From assembly GCF_002277815.1 (NCBI RefSeq), contig NZ_NKJI01000003.1, positions 1 through 64,000 on the forward strand: 64,000 nucleotides of DNA. The letters run 5' to 3'. Position 1 is the stretch's first letter. Each line of letters begins with the position of its first letter. The DNA comes from Pseudomonas sp. ERMR1:02. GTDB lineage: Bacteria; Pseudomonadota; Gammaproteobacteria; Pseudomonadales; Pseudomonadaceae. The notes below the pieces were generated by a model that did not search any database, was not told the DNA's origin, and saw only the letters and a program-made list of their open reading frames with translations. A program made the translations under genes and the position numbers. Positions 9,103 to 19,447 of this stretch are shown here, piece after piece.

Positions 9103-9361
9103 CCTGTAGGAGCTGGCTTGCCAGCGAAGGCGGTGTTTCAGGTACACCGAGTCGTGCCATTCGCCAGCAAGCCGGCTCCTACAGGGTTAGCGGTGTGTCA
9201 GGTACACCGTGTCGCGCCATTCGCCAGCAAGCCGGCTCCTACAGGGTTGGCGGTGTGTCAGGTACACCGTGTTGTGGCATTCGCCAGCGAGCCGGCTCCT
9301 ACAGGGTTAGCGGTGTGTCAGGTACACCGTGTTGTGCCATTCGCCAGCAAGCCGGCTGCTA
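9103..9361. repeat. Tandem BIME: four 60-bp REP-containing repeats between algL and algI
   Basis: Four consecutive units of exactly 60 bp (phases at 9121, 9181, 9241 and 9301) each carry a shared GGTGTGTCAGGTACACCGTG-like block and a REP half CGCCAGCAAGCCGGCTCCTA. They follow one inverted unit at 9103 (CTGTAGGAGCTGGCTTGCCA). Copies differ at only a few positions, so amplification was recent. The last copy has GCTGCTAC instead of GCTCCTAC, and its CTA, read on the minus strand, is the algL stop codon. Confidence 0.92.
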
Positions 9362-10486
9362 CGAACCTTTTTTGCCTTTTTCGTTGGCCGGGTCGTAGAC
9401 CTTGGTCAGGTCGCCTCCGAGGCGGAAGGTCTTGAACGGCTGCATGGAGTGTTTCTTCTCCAGCACCTCCGGCGCGCAGGTGTAGAGCGTGCAGAACGGT
9501 TCGAGCCAGGCGAATTTCATGTCCTCCTTCAGGTCGGTCATGTCCTGCTCCTTGCCGTTCTTCTTCTCGAACTGGTCCGGGTCTTTCACCCCCGCCAGTA
9601 CACGATCACCCAGGCGTTTCAGCGCGCCGTTGTTTTCCTGACGCAAATCCACACCGTTGACCTGGGCGAAACTGGCGATCATCGCCAGCGGCGGCAGGGC
9701 GTAGTTGTGGTAGGCGAGAGCGCGTTGCTGGCGCTTGAGTTCGTTGGGCAGGTAACCGTCCGCGTCGACCTGATTGGCGCCGACCTTGTATTCCTTCACC
9801 GCCCAATCGAACAGGTCGCGACGGTTAGTGGCGATGGACGTTGCCATCACCGACCAGGCAGCCCAGTACGAGTGGTTGTTGGTTTGCTCCAGTGGCAGGT
9901 TGTCCCAGTCGCTGACTACCTGATCAGCCATTTTGCTGAACCAGGCTTCGATCAATTGCGACTCTTGCTGATGGTTGGCCAGCGGATGGGAGTCGGAGAA
10001 CTTCAGGCGAATGTAAGACGACGCCATACTGCCCAACGCCCATTTGCGCATGGACTTGCCGGTGTGGTTGAAGTCCTTGGACATCAGTGCATCCGCCCGA
10101 GCCCAAGTAGCCAGCCAATTCAAAGTGCATTCCAGCTGTTCCGGGCGACCGTCGCGCATGAACTGCATCACCCGCTTGCTGGTGCCGCGCTCCATTTTGG
10201 TGATGTCGGCGGTACTGTCACGGAAGGCTTTTTCCGACACCACATTCAGTGTCGAGCGGGCCTTGTCCGAGCCTTCGTACTTGCTGCGAAACTGCAGCGA
10301 GCCGGTGTACGGCGTCGGCATCGCGTCACAGCCTTCGCTCTTGTCGCCGGTTTTGAGTTTCTCGATCGGCGCGAAGTAGCCCTGGGGCGGACGCAGTGGC
10401 GCGGCAGCCTGAGTCGCTCCGGCAAACATCGCCATGCTCAGAAGAGCAAGTGTTGCAAGTGTCGGATTTTGCATAGCAGTCCTCAT
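9359..10486 (-). CDS. algL: Alginate lyase (poly-beta-D-mannuronate lyase)
   Basis: A 375-residue periplasmic polysaccharide lyase of family PL5 with a signal peptide (cleaved near [13 protein letters not shown]). The catalytic NNHSYW motif is at residues 203-208, with [11 protein letters not shown] before it and [12 protein letters not shown] after. In producers it degrades alginate that strays into the periplasm and keeps the secretion complex clear. Its ATG overlaps the algX stop codon (ATGA). The reading frame ends inside the last unit of the REP array, which provides the TAG; the C-terminus ends NEKGKKGS. Confidence 0.96.
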   Translation of the reverse strand: MRTAMQNPTLATLALLSMAMFAGATQAAAPLRPPQGYFAPIEKLKTGDKSEGCDAMPTPYTGSLQFRSKYEGSDKARSTLNVVSEKAFRDSTADITKMERGTSKRVMQFMRDGRPEQLECTLNWLATWARADALMSKDFNHTGKSMRKWALGSMASSYIRLKFSDSHPLANHQQESQLIEAWFSKMADQVVSDWDNLPLEQTNNHSYWAAWSVMATSIATNRRDLFDWAVKEYKVGANQVDADGYLPNELKRQQRALAYHNYALPPLAMIASFAQVNGVDLRQENNGALKRLGDRVLAGVKDPDQFEKKNGKEQDMTDLKEDMKFAWLEPFCTLYTCAPEVLEKKHSMQPFKTFRLGGDLTKVYDPANEKGKKGS

Positions 10487-11931
10487 TGCCCGGCCTGAGC
10501 GGTACGTTGCTCAGCACCCGGGAATACGTTGCGTTTGCAGATTTTTGCTTCGACTTTCTGTGGCGCGGCGCCTGCTTCAGGGCCTTGGATTTCGACGGCC
10601 AGCAGATTCTGCGAGGCCCAGTCTTCGTCCGTGCGCAACTCGAAGGCGAAACGCCCGTCAGTGTCGGAGGTTTGCGGTTTATCGATCTTGATGTCCTCGT
10701 GGCGCCCGTTCATGTACCAGAGGGTGGCTTGCAGGGTTTTCACCGACGGATCGGCGAAGCGGATGTCGACCTGGTGACTGCTGTTTTGCAGGTTCAGGTT
10801 TTTGCTGTTGACCATCAGTTCGTTTTTGCCCGGTTTCAAAGTGGTGCTGCCGGACATCTGTGCATCCTTGCCTTCGCAACCGTTGTCCAATAGCGCCATC
10901 ATCTGGCGGTAGATGGTTTCCTGGTCGAGGCGATAGAGCGGCGAGAATTCCCAGATGAGAATCTTCGGTGGTTTGGTCTGAAACTCTTCGCTGCCCAGGT
11001 ACTGCAGCATCGAACCTTCCAAGCCGCCGCCGGGGAACGCCACGTTGAGAATGTCGGCTCCGATGGCCTCTTCGAGGAAACCGGCGAAGTTGTAGTTCTT
11101 GCCGCTGTGGCTGGTGCCGACCAGGGTAATTTGCGGATTGGCGGAATCGCCAAACAAGTCGCCATCGCCCGCTTCGCCCTTGGGCTCGGTGGTGAATTGA
11201 TCCATGTACTGGATCGCGTAGCTGGTGCCACAGAGTTGACCGGCCATGTTGTGTAATGTTCCGGTCTTGCCCATGCGACCTGACTTATGGGTCTCGAATT
11301 CGCGCTTGGGAATGTCGGCGAAGGCCGGGATTTGCTTGACCTTTTCAGCGACGATTTTCGCTGTGCGCTGGGCGCCGTACGGGGTCCAGTGCTGGTCGCC
11401 GCGGAAGTAGAAATCATGCGCCGGCAACGTGTCGGGCAGTTGTTCGTTGGTCAGCGGCGACAGGTCCGGCACCACGTAGCCCATGGCCGCGAAACGGCCG
11501 AGCATGGTCTTGTAGTTTGTCAGCGCCTTGTCGAAGTCGTAGCTGGCTTTCTCTGCCGGGTTGAGCTTGTTGCGGTTCACCAGGCCACGGGTCGGTTGAT
11601 AAACGACGACCAACTCCACGCCTTTGCTCTTGAACGCATCGTGCAGCTGTTTCATGCGTTTGTAGCCGGCGGGCGAGGTGTCGAATTCGGTGCGCAAGTC
11701 TTCCTGGGTACGGAACAACCAGTCGCCCTGAGCCTGCACCAGCGTGGTGAAATTCTGCTGGTAGCGGGTGGTGTAATTCTTCGCGTCGTGGGCAGCGGGG
11801 CACAGGCTGCAGCACGGTTCGGCGCTGAACTTCGGTGCCTGATTTTCATCGGCACGAACGCCCGAGCTGGCCGCGAGAATGCCGGCGGTCAGGGCCGACA
11901 GGCTGAGTAATTTGATCAAGTGTGGGTGCAT
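10483..11931 (-). CDS. algX: Alginate O-acetyltransferase / biosynthesis protein AlgX
   Basis: A 482-residue periplasmic terminal acetyltransferase. A signal peptide (about residues 1-27) is followed by an SGNH-like domain with [12 protein letters not shown] (Asp179, His181) and [14 protein letters not shown] (Ser274), then a C-terminal carbohydrate-binding module (about 350-470) that grips mannuronan. Cysteines around [10 protein letters not shown] and in QLCGTSY are conserved in the family. It lies 10 bases after algG and overlaps algL by 4 bases. Together with AlgK it forms part of the periplasmic scaffold. Confidence 0.96.
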   Translation of the reverse strand: MHPHLIKLLSLSALTAGILAASSGVRADENQAPKFSAEPCCSLCPAAHDAKNYTTRYQQNFTTLVQAQGDWLFRTQEDLRTEFDTSPAGYKRMKQLHDAFKSKGVELVVVYQPTRGLVNRNKLNPAEKASYDFDKALTNYKTMLGRFAAMGYVVPDLSPLTNEQLPDTLPAHDFYFRGDQHWTPYGAQRTAKIVAEKVKQIPAFADIPKREFETHKSGRMGKTGTLHNMAGQLCGTSYAIQYMDQFTTEPKGEAGDGDLFGDSANPQITLVGTSHSGKNYNFAGFLEEAIGADILNVAFPGGGLEGSMLQYLGSEEFQTKPPKILIWEFSPLYRLDQETIYRQMMALLDNGCEGKDAQMSGSTTLKPGKNELMVNSKNLNLQNSSHQVDIRFADPSVKTLQATLWYMNGRHEDIKIDKPQTSDTDGRFAFELRTDEDWASQNLLAVEIQGPEAGAAPQKVEAKICKRNVFPGAEQRTAQAGQ

Positions 11932-11941
11932 AAAATTATCC

Positions 11942-13528
11942 TCAGTCGCGCATTTCGGTCTGGCGTTCGACAGGGTCGATCAGCACGGCTTTTTGCTGGC
12001 GCACCAGCAGGTCGAGAATTTCATCCTGGCGCTCGCCGAGAATGCCGTTGAAGCTGATGCCGCTGGATTTGGTCGGCGCAAGCATGGACACGCGATACAG
12101 CTCGACGCTCAGCGGCGAGTCGATGGACAGCGGGCCGCTGCCGTTGGCCGCCAGTTCGCCGCCGACCACGATCAGCGACACCTGGGCGTCGAACGGGTCG
12201 AGCTTGATGTCGCGGTCGGTGTCGGAGAGATCCTTGATGTGCCCGTACACGCCGGTCAGGCCGTTGGCCATGGCGACGTTTTCGTAGAGGCGAATGTTCA
12301 CGCTGTTACGAATGCGGATGCCGTGGCGACGGTTGCTGATCACCTTGTTGCCCCACAGCAAGTTGTCGGCACTCTCGTAGAGGGTGATGCCGTCGGTGTG
12401 GTTCTGGTAGATCTCGTTGTGGGCGATCAGGTTGTTGACGCTGTTACGGTCGATAACGAGTCCCGAGAGGTGGTTGTCGTAGCTGCGGTTGTTGAAGATG
12501 AAGCTGTCGTTGACCTCACGGGAAATAATGATCCCGTGCTTTTTCTTGGTCCCGAACACCGTGTTGTCGGCGATGATCAGGCCATGCGACCGGTCATGCG
12601 GGTCGATGCCGTAGACGATGTTGTCTTTGTAGGTGTTGCCCTTGACCACGAAGTCGCGGGTTTCGTAGCAGTAAAATCCGTACCACATGTCCGAGAACTC
12701 GGAACCGACTATCCAGCCGGTCGGTTCAGGACGCTTGAGCACCTTGGCCATGTTCGGCGTGTACTGGGAAATACTCACGCCATAGGACTTACTGTTGGCG
12801 TAGCCGAAGCTCGCGATCTTGCTGTTGGCGATGTAGGTCTCGGTGCCGCCCCAGGACAGCAGGAACGGACGGAATTCCTTGGGCGAATTGAACGTCGCCG
12901 GGCCGTTGTCCTTCTCGCGCCAACCGGTGATTTTGGTATCACGCACGAACAACTGGCCGTCGTTGACCAGGAACGAACCGGCCTCTTGCGACAGGCGCAA
13001 TTCCTGGGTCTGTTTGTCGATTTCCAGGATGCCATGACGGCCGACCACGATCGGCAATTTGGCCAGGAACACACCCGGCGAAGTTTCGATGACGTATTTG
13101 GGCTGCTTCTTCGCCAGGTCCTTGAGGTTCATGTAGCCGTCGTCGACAAAGATCGCCTGCGGGATGCCGTGCTGACGCACCACCCATTCGGCCATCTTGT
13201 TGTCGCCGCCAATGAAGTCCTTCAGGGCGTCTTCCTGCATCATCCGGCGCACACTGATTTTGCCGGCCTTGCTGCGCACGATTTTCGCGGCGATGGCATC
13301 GCTGGTGTAGCCGGAGATGTCCGGCAGTTTCGGCTCGGCCAGTTCCAGCGGCGCGGTCGGTGCGCTGCTGACGGTGTAGGTCTTGGCTTGTTGCAGTTCC
13401 TTGGCCATGGTCGCCGGCTTACCTTGTTGCGGGGCAGCCGGCTCCACACTGGCGAAGGCGCTCGCACTGGCCAGCAGCATCGCGCCGGCCAACAGGCTGA
13501 TCGAGCCTTTTATGGCTTGATGATTCAT
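11942..13528 (-). CDS. algG: Mannuronan C5-epimerase
   Basis: 528 residues from the ATG at 13528 (MNHQAIKGSISLLAGAML), which has AAGGGAGTCTCCC upstream. A signal peptide cleaves near SASAFA-SVE. The protein is a right-handed parallel beta-helix of repeated short strands, with the catalytic DPHDRSHG motif that converts beta-D-mannuronate to alpha-L-guluronate in the polymer. An in-frame ATG at 13555 overlaps the algE stop (TGATG) and would add 9 residues; it may serve for coupling, but MNHQ gives the better signal peptide. Open frame further upstream is an artefact of the algE frameshift. Confidence 0.95.
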   Translation of the reverse strand: MNHQAIKGSISLLAGAMLLASASAFASVEPAAPQQGKPATMAKELQQAKTYTVSSAPTAPLELAEPKLPDISGYTSDAIAAKIVRSKAGKISVRRMMQEDALKDFIGGDNKMAEWVVRQHGIPQAIFVDDGYMNLKDLAKKQPKYVIETSPGVFLAKLPIVVGRHGILEIDKQTQELRLSQEAGSFLVNDGQLFVRDTKITGWREKDNGPATFNSPKEFRPFLLSWGGTETYIANSKIASFGYANSKSYGVSISQYTPNMAKVLKRPEPTGWIVGSEFSDMWYGFYCYETRDFVVKGNTYKDNIVYGIDPHDRSHGLIIADNTVFGTKKKHGIIISREVNDSFIFNNRSYDNHLSGLVIDRNSVNNLIAHNEIYQNHTDGITLYESADNLLWGNKVISNRRHGIRIRNSVNIRLYENVAMANGLTGVYGHIKDLSDTDRDIKLDPFDAQVSLIVVGGELAANGSGPLSIDSPLSVELYRVSMLAPTKSSGISFNGILGERQDEILDLLVRQQKAVLIDPVERQTEMRD

Positions 13529-13554
13529 CTGGGAGACTCCCTTCGCAATGTGCA

Positions 13555-15167
13555 TCAGAAGCGCCAGATCACGTCGATGAACGCGCGGTGCATGTACGAA
13601 TCGACTTGCTTGCCATAGGCGTCGCCGGGCTTGAACACGCCACCACGGAACCGCACCAGGGCCGAAGGCTCGTCGACCGACTGGCTCAACGCTGCTGGCA
13701 ACAGCCCCTGCTTGAAGTACTTGGTGACTACCAGGTCCATTTCCTGACCCATGTCTTTTCACCATCGTTCAGCGGCAGCGAGGTGCTGGAAAGCACGGCG
13801 CCGGTGACGTCGTCGGTGTTGTTCTGCACAGCATTGATGCCGTTGCTGCCGACCGGCTTGTTACCGTCGACACGCCAGAATTTGTGGTAGATCAGGCTGG
13901 CGTCGTATTCGTCGTTGAGCATCCACGATCCGAACAGCGTCGCGGTTTGCAGGTTGTTCATTTCACCGCGGAAGGCTTCGCCGAAACGGTGCACACGCGA
14001 GCGGGTACCGGTGTAGTTCGAGCGGTTGCTTTCCAGGCCGTTCTGTTCGTAATCGGCGCTGGCACGGGCGTAGGCCGCACCGACTTGCCACTGTGGATCG
14101 AGGCGCAGGCGCACACCCAGATCGGTGGCCCAGCCGTTGACATCGCCGCTGTGCTTGGCTTGTGCGGGAGCGCTGCCATCGGCGTTCAGCGGGTTGACCG
14201 TGTCGCGGTCGCCGCTCATGCCGGTGATGCTGCCCCAGTAATTGACCGTGTTTCTGTTTTTCAAGCTGTAGGCGTCGCTGTCGGCGGTGAGGCCGAGCCA
14301 GCTGATGTCGCCGTTCTGTTTCTTGTCCAGCGAGTCGCCCGGTTCGCCCGGCGTCGGGTAGTCGAGTTTGCCGTCATCGTGGGTGTGATGACCGCGAATG
14401 CCGACCCAGTTGCCTGGCGTCCACTGATACGCCGCATCGACGTAGGCGTGCAGGCGATCCTTGTCTTTCGGCGCCAGTTCTTTGAGGTCGGTGCGGTATT
14501 CGCTGAAGCGTTCGGCGACACCGGCGTTGGCGCGCAGCAGGGTGGTGTCGAAGGTCCAGTTCAGGGCTTCGATGTTGGTGTCGCGCCACTGGCCGTCGTC
14601 GTTGCGCAGGCGTTGGCGACCGAGCTTCAGCATCTCGCCAGGGTAAGGCGTCAGGCCGCTGTAGCCGACCCAGAACTCGCGCATCGCCAGATAGTTCTTC
14701 TTGGTCTTGCGGTCATTGTTGTCAGTGTTCGCGGCGCCGTCGGATTGTTGCAGGGTGTCGGTCTCGATGATGTCGGTGGACGTCACCGCCTGGCCCATGG
14801 CGTAGGCGCTCCACGCGCCGCTTTCGCCATAGACCCACGGGCGCAGGTCGAGGCCGACGCCATTGACGTCGCCACCGCTGCGGGTACCGAGGTCGCGGTC
14901 GTCTTCGGACTGGCCGGTGATTTTCACTTCAAGGCCGAAGTTCTTGTCTTCGGTCAGGGCCGCCAGGGTCGGGCTTGACCAAATCACGGCGAGGCTCAAG
15001 CCAATAAACAATTTCGAAAACGCAAACGGTCTTGTAGCAGCTGGCGCAGCCTGCGTCCGGCTGCGGAGCAGTCGTAGGGTGGTTTGGCGACCGCTGCGCG
15101 ATCGAACGCAGCCTTCGGCAGCTGCTACAGAGGTCGCGGCTGGCTCAAAAAATGGATTCAACTTCAT
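13555..15167 (-). CDS. algE: Alginate outer-membrane porin AlgE (one frameshift; REP in signal-peptide region)
   Basis: Outer-membrane beta-barrel that exports alginate, about 537 residues when repaired. The mature part begins [17 protein letters not shown] and has alternating amphipathic strands; the last strand ends [10 protein letters not shown], with the terminal Phe needed for barrel insertion. The frame is lost at the TTTT run at 13756; one more base restores [13 protein letters not shown]. The N-terminus is odd. [10 protein letters not shown] is followed by about 40 Arg/Ala-rich residues translated from a REP element (15034-15128) before the hydrophobic segment [18 protein letters not shown]. 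That makes the precursor roughly 40 residues longer than usual AlgE. The start overlaps the algK stop (ATGA). Confidence 0.93.
15034..15128. repeat. GTAGCAGCTG-type REP pair inside the algE signal-peptide coding region
   Basis: Inverted units GTAGCAGCTGGCGCAGCCTG and AGGCTGCGTTCGATCGCGCA...CAGCTGCTAC. The same family forms the long hairpin at 63551-63681. It is read in frame as the n-region extension of the AlgE precursor. Confidence 0.88.
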
Positions 15168-16672
15168 AGGGATTCCTCGCCGTCTTCTTGCAGGGCCTGC
15201 AGTTGCAGCGTGTTCTGGCTCAAGGCACCGCGAACGGACTGTTCCTGTTTCAACAGACGCTGGGCCTCGGCAAGCTGCGCAGGTGGCAGTTGGGCTTCGA
15301 GTGTTTGTGCAAGCTCGGTGGCTTGCGGGGTGTTCTGGGCCTTGGCGAGCTGGCTGAACACGTACGCGTTGAGCGGGTCAGGTTTGGTGCCTTTGCCTTG
15401 GGAAAACAGCTGGGCGATGGCGAAGTCGGCACTGTTCTGGCCATTGCGCGCAGCGGTCAGCAGGTGATCCAAAGCCTTCTGCGGATAAACCTTGCCCAGG
15501 TAGCCACGGCGATAGATCTGGCCGAGGTAGTAATCGGCGGCGACTTCGCGGCCGACGGCTTTCTGGAAATGTTCTTCGGCGACCTTGGCGTCGGCCGGGA
15601 CCAATTTGCCTTCGTAGTAGAGCTTGCCCAGCAACAGTTCGGCGCGCGGCTGGTCGGCGGCGCGGCCGTTGTCCAGGTACTTCATCATCTGGTCGACGTC
15701 GCCAAGCTCCGGGAAGTCGTAGATCAGTTGCGCGAGGGTGACCCACGACGCCGGGTAGCCCGGAGCGATCGGTTCGAGCAGCGACTGCGCGGTTTTTTCG
15801 TCAGTCTTGCCCAAAGTCGAATCGGCGAGTACGCGAGCGACGCTGTCCACCCGCTGAGCGGAGACAGTACCGCGGCTGTGCGCCGCCTGCATCTGTTTGA
15901 TCAGCTCGGCCTGTTGTTCTGGCTGGGCCTTTTTCTGATAGACCGTGGCCAGTTCGACGTAGCAGATGTCGGTGCTGTTGAGCGCGGCTTTGCAGATCTT
16001 TTCCACGTCATCCAGATGCTGGTCGTAGGTGCCCTGGGTGCGATACAGCAGCACTTGCGCCAGACCGGCTTGCGGCTTGCCTTCTGCACGCCATTGGCTG
16101 ATCTGTTTCTGCGCGTCGACGTTGGGGAAGCTGTGCGGGTATTGCAGGTACAGCATCGCCAACGGGATCAGGGTGTTGCCTTCGCCAGCAGCGGAAGCCT
16201 TTTTCAACAGGCCTTCGGCTTCGAGATGTTCGGCTTCGGTAGCGCCGGGCTTGGCCACCAGCAGGCGACCGAGACGCGCCTGGGCACGCGGCGAAACACT
16301 GGCCGCGGCGCGGTAAGTCGCCTCGGCCTGTTTCATCTGCGCCGGGTCGCGGCTGTCGACCTGAATGTCGGCCAGGCCAACCTGAGCTTCGCTGTAGCCC
16401 AGGTCCGCCAATTGCTGATAGTTCGCGGCGGCGGTGGCGGTATCGCCACGCTTGAGGGCTTCGTTAGCCAAACGTTGGTCGGGCAGGCCGGCGCAACCGG
16501 CCAGGCTGACGGCCAGTGCCAGCGAGCACACCACATGCCCCCTGTAGGAGCTGGCTTGCCAGCGATTCGCTTGACGCGGTTTATCAGAAACACCGCAGTG
16601 ATCCCATCGCTGGCAAGCCAGCTCCCACAGGGATCGCGGTGTTCTCAGGAGACTGATGATGGTCACAGGCAT
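15164..16672 (-). CDS. algK: Alginate biosynthesis lipoprotein AlgK (REP in signal-peptide region)
   Basis: Outer-membrane lipoprotein scaffold made of Sel1/TPR-like helical repeats ([20 protein letters not shown] and similar units to the end). It localises AlgE and links it to the periplasmic proteins. The lipobox is LAGC, followed by [17 protein letters not shown], as in other AlgK proteins. Upstream of the hydrophobic core lie about 45 extra residues, of which roughly 30 are translated from a REP pair. The listed ATG is only 2 bases from GGAGG. The GTG at 16666, two codons downstream, has 8-base spacing and is the likelier start. A GTG just after the REP (AGGGGGCATGTG) is a third possibility but lacks a basic n-region. 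Confidence 0.92.
   Translation of the reverse strand: MPVTIISLLRTPRSLWELACQRWDHCGVSDKPRQANRWQASSYRGHVVCSLALAVSLAGCAGLPDQRLANEALKRGDTATAAANYQQLADLGYSEAQVGLADIQVDSRDPAQMKQAEATYRAAASVSPRAQARLGRLLVAKPGATEAEHLEAEGLLKKASAAGEGNTLIPLAMLYLQYPHSFPNVDAQKQISQWRAEGKPQAGLAQVLLYRTQGTYDQHLDDVEKICKAALNSTDICYVELATVYQKKAQPEQQAELIKQMQAAHSRGTVSAQRVDSVARVLADSTLGKTDEKTAQSLLEPIAPGYPASWVTLAQLIYDFPELGDVDQMMKYLDNGRAADQPRAELLLGKLYYEGKLVPADAKVAEEHFQKAVGREVAADYYLGQIYRRGYLGKVYPQKALDHLLTAARNGQNSADFAIAQLFSQGKGTKPDPLNAYVFSQLAKAQNTPQATELAQTLEAQLPPAQLAEAQRLLKQEQSVRGALSQNTLQLQALQEDGEESL
16541..16632. repeat. REP pair inside the algK signal-peptide coding region
   Basis: Units CCTGTAGGAGCTGGCTTGCC and GGCAAGCCAGCTCCCACAGG flank a 50-bp loop. 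The family is the same as the algL/algI array and differs from the one in algE. The algK frame runs straight through it. Confidence 0.9.
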
Positions 16673-16681
16673 GTCCTCCGG

Positions 16682-17851
16682 TTACAGACCAGCAGCCATG
16701 GCTTTGTCGATCAGCCAGTTCAGGTTCGGACCACGGTCGCTGTGCACTTCCACCGGGCGACCGGCGAGGGTGCTGTCCAGCGCTTCGTCCGGCTGGATCA
16801 GGACGCGGATGTCGGACGACAGGTCGGCGCTTTTCAGGCTGGTGCTGCTGACAATCTTGCCGGTGCGGGTCTTGTCTTCACCGGCGATCTGGAAGCGCAC
16901 GGCAGTGCCTGGCAGCACGTCGCCGAACTGACGGTAGGAGAAGCGCGCTTCGACATTGGCTTCGGTGTTGCGCGGCACCAGCTGGAAGATCACGTCGCCC
17001 TTGCTGGCGTACTGACCGTTGGCAACCATTTGCTGGCCCACGGTGCAATCGCACGGCGAAGTCAGGGTGCCAGTCATTTGCTTGCCGAACAGTTCTTCAA
17101 CCTTGGCCGGGGCCAGTTGATCGTCGTCGAGATGACCCTTGAGCACGTCGAGCATGCTGGTGCTGAACGTCGCCAGCGGTGCGCCTTTGGCAGCCACGCC
17201 GTCGGCTTTGATCAGGCTTTGCACGGTGCCGTCACGGGGCATGGTGATGTTCACGCCTTGCACGCTGACCAGACCGGCCTGGGCGTGGCTGACGAAGTAC
17301 ATGCCGTAAACCGATTTGAAGATAAAACCGAACGCGACCAGACCGACGACGAAAATCCCCGCGCTGAAGGTCACGGCTTTCAGGCGTCCAAAAGGGGTCA
17401 TGCCGTGGCCGCCGTCCTTGACCTTGCGCGCCTTGGTGAAGTTGTCGCGCTGCAGGGTCGCCAGCACTTCGCCGATGCTGACGATGTCGCCAGCCAGGTG
17501 CGAGGTGATCAGGTGACGCAGGGTCGAGATGTCCTGTGGCTCCAGGTTCTGGAACTGGCAACCGGCACGGCCGGTCTGGCGATCGTAGGAACGCACCTGC
17601 AACTCGACGTCCATGGCCAGGCCGAGGTTGTCGATGACAAATTGCAGGCGGGCCTTGTACACATCGCCAGTCTTGAGCGGCAGTTGCCCGGCGTTGAAAG
17701 CCAGGCCACCGGCGGAGAGGTCCAGCACTCGCGCTTCGACCGGGGTACGGTCCGGGCCGAAGAAACGCAGCTTGGCCGGGATTTTCACTCGGGCGTGTTG
17801 GCGCTGGGCTTCGGATTCATGCACTACGTTGGCGTTGACGGCGGTATTCAT
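16682..17851 (-). CDS. alg44: Alginate polymerase co-subunit Alg44 (c-di-GMP receptor)
   Basis: A 389-residue inner-membrane protein. The N-terminal cytoplasmic PilZ domain has the c-di-GMP-binding residues Arg17 and Arg21 (RQHAR) and Asp44/Ser46 in LDLSAGG. A single membrane helix (about 160-180, FSAGIFVVGLVAFGFIFKSV) leads to a periplasmic HlyD-like domain (about 195-370), including LTSPCDCTVGQQMVANGQYA. It activates Alg8 when c-di-GMP is bound. It lies 37 bases after alg8 and 9 before algK. All ligand-binding residues are present, so c-di-GMP control should be intact. Confidence 0.97.
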   Translation of the reverse strand: MNTAVNANVVHESEAQRQHARVKIPAKLRFFGPDRTPVEARVLDLSAGGLAFNAGQLPLKTGDVYKARLQFVIDNLGLAMDVELQVRSYDRQTGRAGCQFQNLEPQDISTLRHLITSHLAGDIVSIGEVLATLQRDNFTKARKVKDGGHGMTPFGRLKAVTFSAGIFVVGLVAFGFIFKSVYGMYFVSHAQAGLVSVQGVNITMPRDGTVQSLIKADGVAAKGAPLATFSTSMLDVLKGHLDDDQLAPAKVEELFGKQMTGTLTSPCDCTVGQQMVANGQYASKGDVIFQLVPRNTEANVEARFSYRQFGDVLPGTAVRFQIAGEDKTRTGKIVSSTSLKSADLSSDIRVLIQPDEALDSTLAGRPVEVHSDRGPNLNWLIDKAMAAGL

Positions 17852-17888
17852 AAGGGGCGATTTCCTGGTTAATTCAATAAGGGGGCGG

Positions 17889-19370
17889 TCAGACCATCAT
17901 CAGCAGCACGGCGACAAAAATGCTGCCGGCGGAGAAGGTCATGGTCCGAGACGACCAGGTGTTGAACCAACGTTGAAAGCTGGCGAGATCACGGGTCAGA
18001 GAAGTGGGCTGGCGAGTCCAGGATTGTTGGTCGAGGCGGAAGAACACGTAGATCTTCACCAGCGCGCCGACGATCTGGTTGTAATAGAGAATCGCCGGGT
18101 AAGCCGGGCCGATCCGGTGGCCGGAGCAGGACAGCAGCAAGGTCAGGATCAGGCGGGTGATGCCGATCCACAGCAGGTAAACCAGGATAAACGCGGTGCC
18201 GTACTTGAAGCTGGCGATCAGCGCCACGGTCAGGCCCAGCAACGAGGTCCACATCGACACGCGCTGATCGAACAGCACCACCGAGGTGAACGCGCCGAGA
18301 CGTTTGATCCCCAGGCCCAGGGCGCGGGAGTTCTGGCGCAGGTTGTTGCCGTACCAGCGGAACATCAGTTTGCGACTGGCCTTGATGAAGCTTTTCTCTG
18401 GCGGATGTTCAACGGTGTGGATCGCGGCGTCGGGCACGTAGAAGGTGTCGTAGCCCAGGCGCATCAGGCTGAACCAGCTCGACTTGTCGTCACCGGTGAG
18501 GAACTTGAAGCGGCCCAGGCGCCAATGTTGCAGCGAGTCGCTTTCCACGTCGGCGATGAAGTCCGGGTTGGTGACCACGCTGGCGCGGAATACCGACATC
18601 CGCCCGGTCATGGTCAACACGCGCTTGGACAGAGCCATCGAGCACATGTTGATGTGACGCTGGGCGAAACGCAGCTTGTGCCATTCGCTCATGATGTAGC
18701 CGCCGCGCACTTCGCAGAACTCGTTGGTGGTCAGGCCGCCGACGTTGCCGAACAGCTGGAACCACGGCACGGTCTTGAGCACGACGCCTTCGGCGAGCAC
18801 GGTATCGCCATCGATCACCGCCACGACTGCGCGGTCATCCGGCAGGTGACGGGAAATGGCGCGGAAACCGTAAGCCAGACCATCGCGCTTACCGGTGCCG
18901 GGAATGCGCACGAAGTCGAGCTTCACGCGATCAGGCGGGTTCATCCGGTTCCACAGGGCCTTGACCAGCAGCTCATCGGACATTTCCACGATGGAGCAGA
19001 CCATGGTGGTCGGCAGGCCGCAGTCGATGGCCTCGCGGATCACCGAGCTGTAGACCTGCGCGGTGGTCAGCGCATCGATACGGAAGCTGGTGACCATCAG
19101 GAATACGTGGGACGGGTCCGCCGCCTTGCCCAGCTTGCGCACTTTGCGCCGCAGGTGCGGGTAGACCACGTACAAAAACAGCATGCCGCGCAGAAAGTGC
19201 GTGGCACCCATCGAGTAGCGCCAGATGCCGACGATACCGATCAGGAAAATGAAGTCCTTCGACTCGGAGTCGAACGTGGACACAGGCAACGCCAAGGCGA
19301 TGCCCATCAATAAACTTAGATAAAACAGCCAACCGGCGGCCTGGAGTAGGCCGTGCTTTAGCCTGTGCAT
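17889..19370 (-). CDS. alg8: Alginate polymerase Alg8 (family 2 glycosyltransferase)
   Basis: 493 residues starting [20 protein letters not shown]. Two N-terminal membrane helices precede a cytoplasmic GT2 domain and are followed by further helices at about 380-460. GT2 features are AVIDGDTVL (DxD) and the acceptor-binding block [17 protein letters not shown] with LTGDDKS. It polymerises GDP-mannuronate and moves the chain across the inner membrane. Alternative upstream ATGs exist, but the region before 19370 carries a REP element and does not resemble Alg8. Confidence 0.96.
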   Translation of the reverse strand: MHRLKHGLLQAAGWLFYLSLLMGIALALPVSTFDSESKDFIFLIGIVGIWRYSMGATHFLRGMLFLYVVYPHLRRKVRKLGKAADPSHVFLMVTSFRIDALTTAQVYSSVIREAIDCGLPTTMVCSIVEMSDELLVKALWNRMNPPDRVKLDFVRIPGTGKRDGLAYGFRAISRHLPDDRAVVAVIDGDTVLAEGVVLKTVPWFQLFGNVGGLTTNEFCEVRGGYIMSEWHKLRFAQRHINMCSMALSKRVLTMTGRMSVFRASVVTNPDFIADVESDSLQHWRLGRFKFLTGDDKSSWFSLMRLGYDTFYVPDAAIHTVEHPPEKSFIKASRKLMFRWYGNNLRQNSRALGLGIKRLGAFTSVVLFDQRVSMWTSLLGLTVALIASFKYGTAFILVYLLWIGITRLILTLLLSCSGHRIGPAYPAILYYNQIVGALVKIYVFFRLDQQSWTRQPTSLTRDLASFQRWFNTWSSRTMTFSAGSIFVAVLLMMV

Positions 19371-19447
19371 AATCTGCATCCGTCTCGATCTCGGGCGGAG
19401 CCCGATTGGGTTAAGGCAGGCGTAAATGCCACGTCGATCTCTCGGAC

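Noticed and set aside
9121..9361. Regularly spaced repeats that could be taken for a CRISPR array
   Set aside because: The 60-bp units are continuous tandem copies with no unique spacers, the repeated core is a REP sequence, and no cas genes are near.
11879..13618. 579-codon plus-strand frame opposite algG
   Set aside because: An antisense shadow of algG; the composition mirrors the epimerase and no translation signals are present.
15188..17872. 894-codon open frame on the plus strand opposite algK and alg44
   Set aside because: A shadow frame produced by high-GC codon bias of well-identified genes on the other strand; its translation has no domain and is rich in low-complexity Gly, Val and His.
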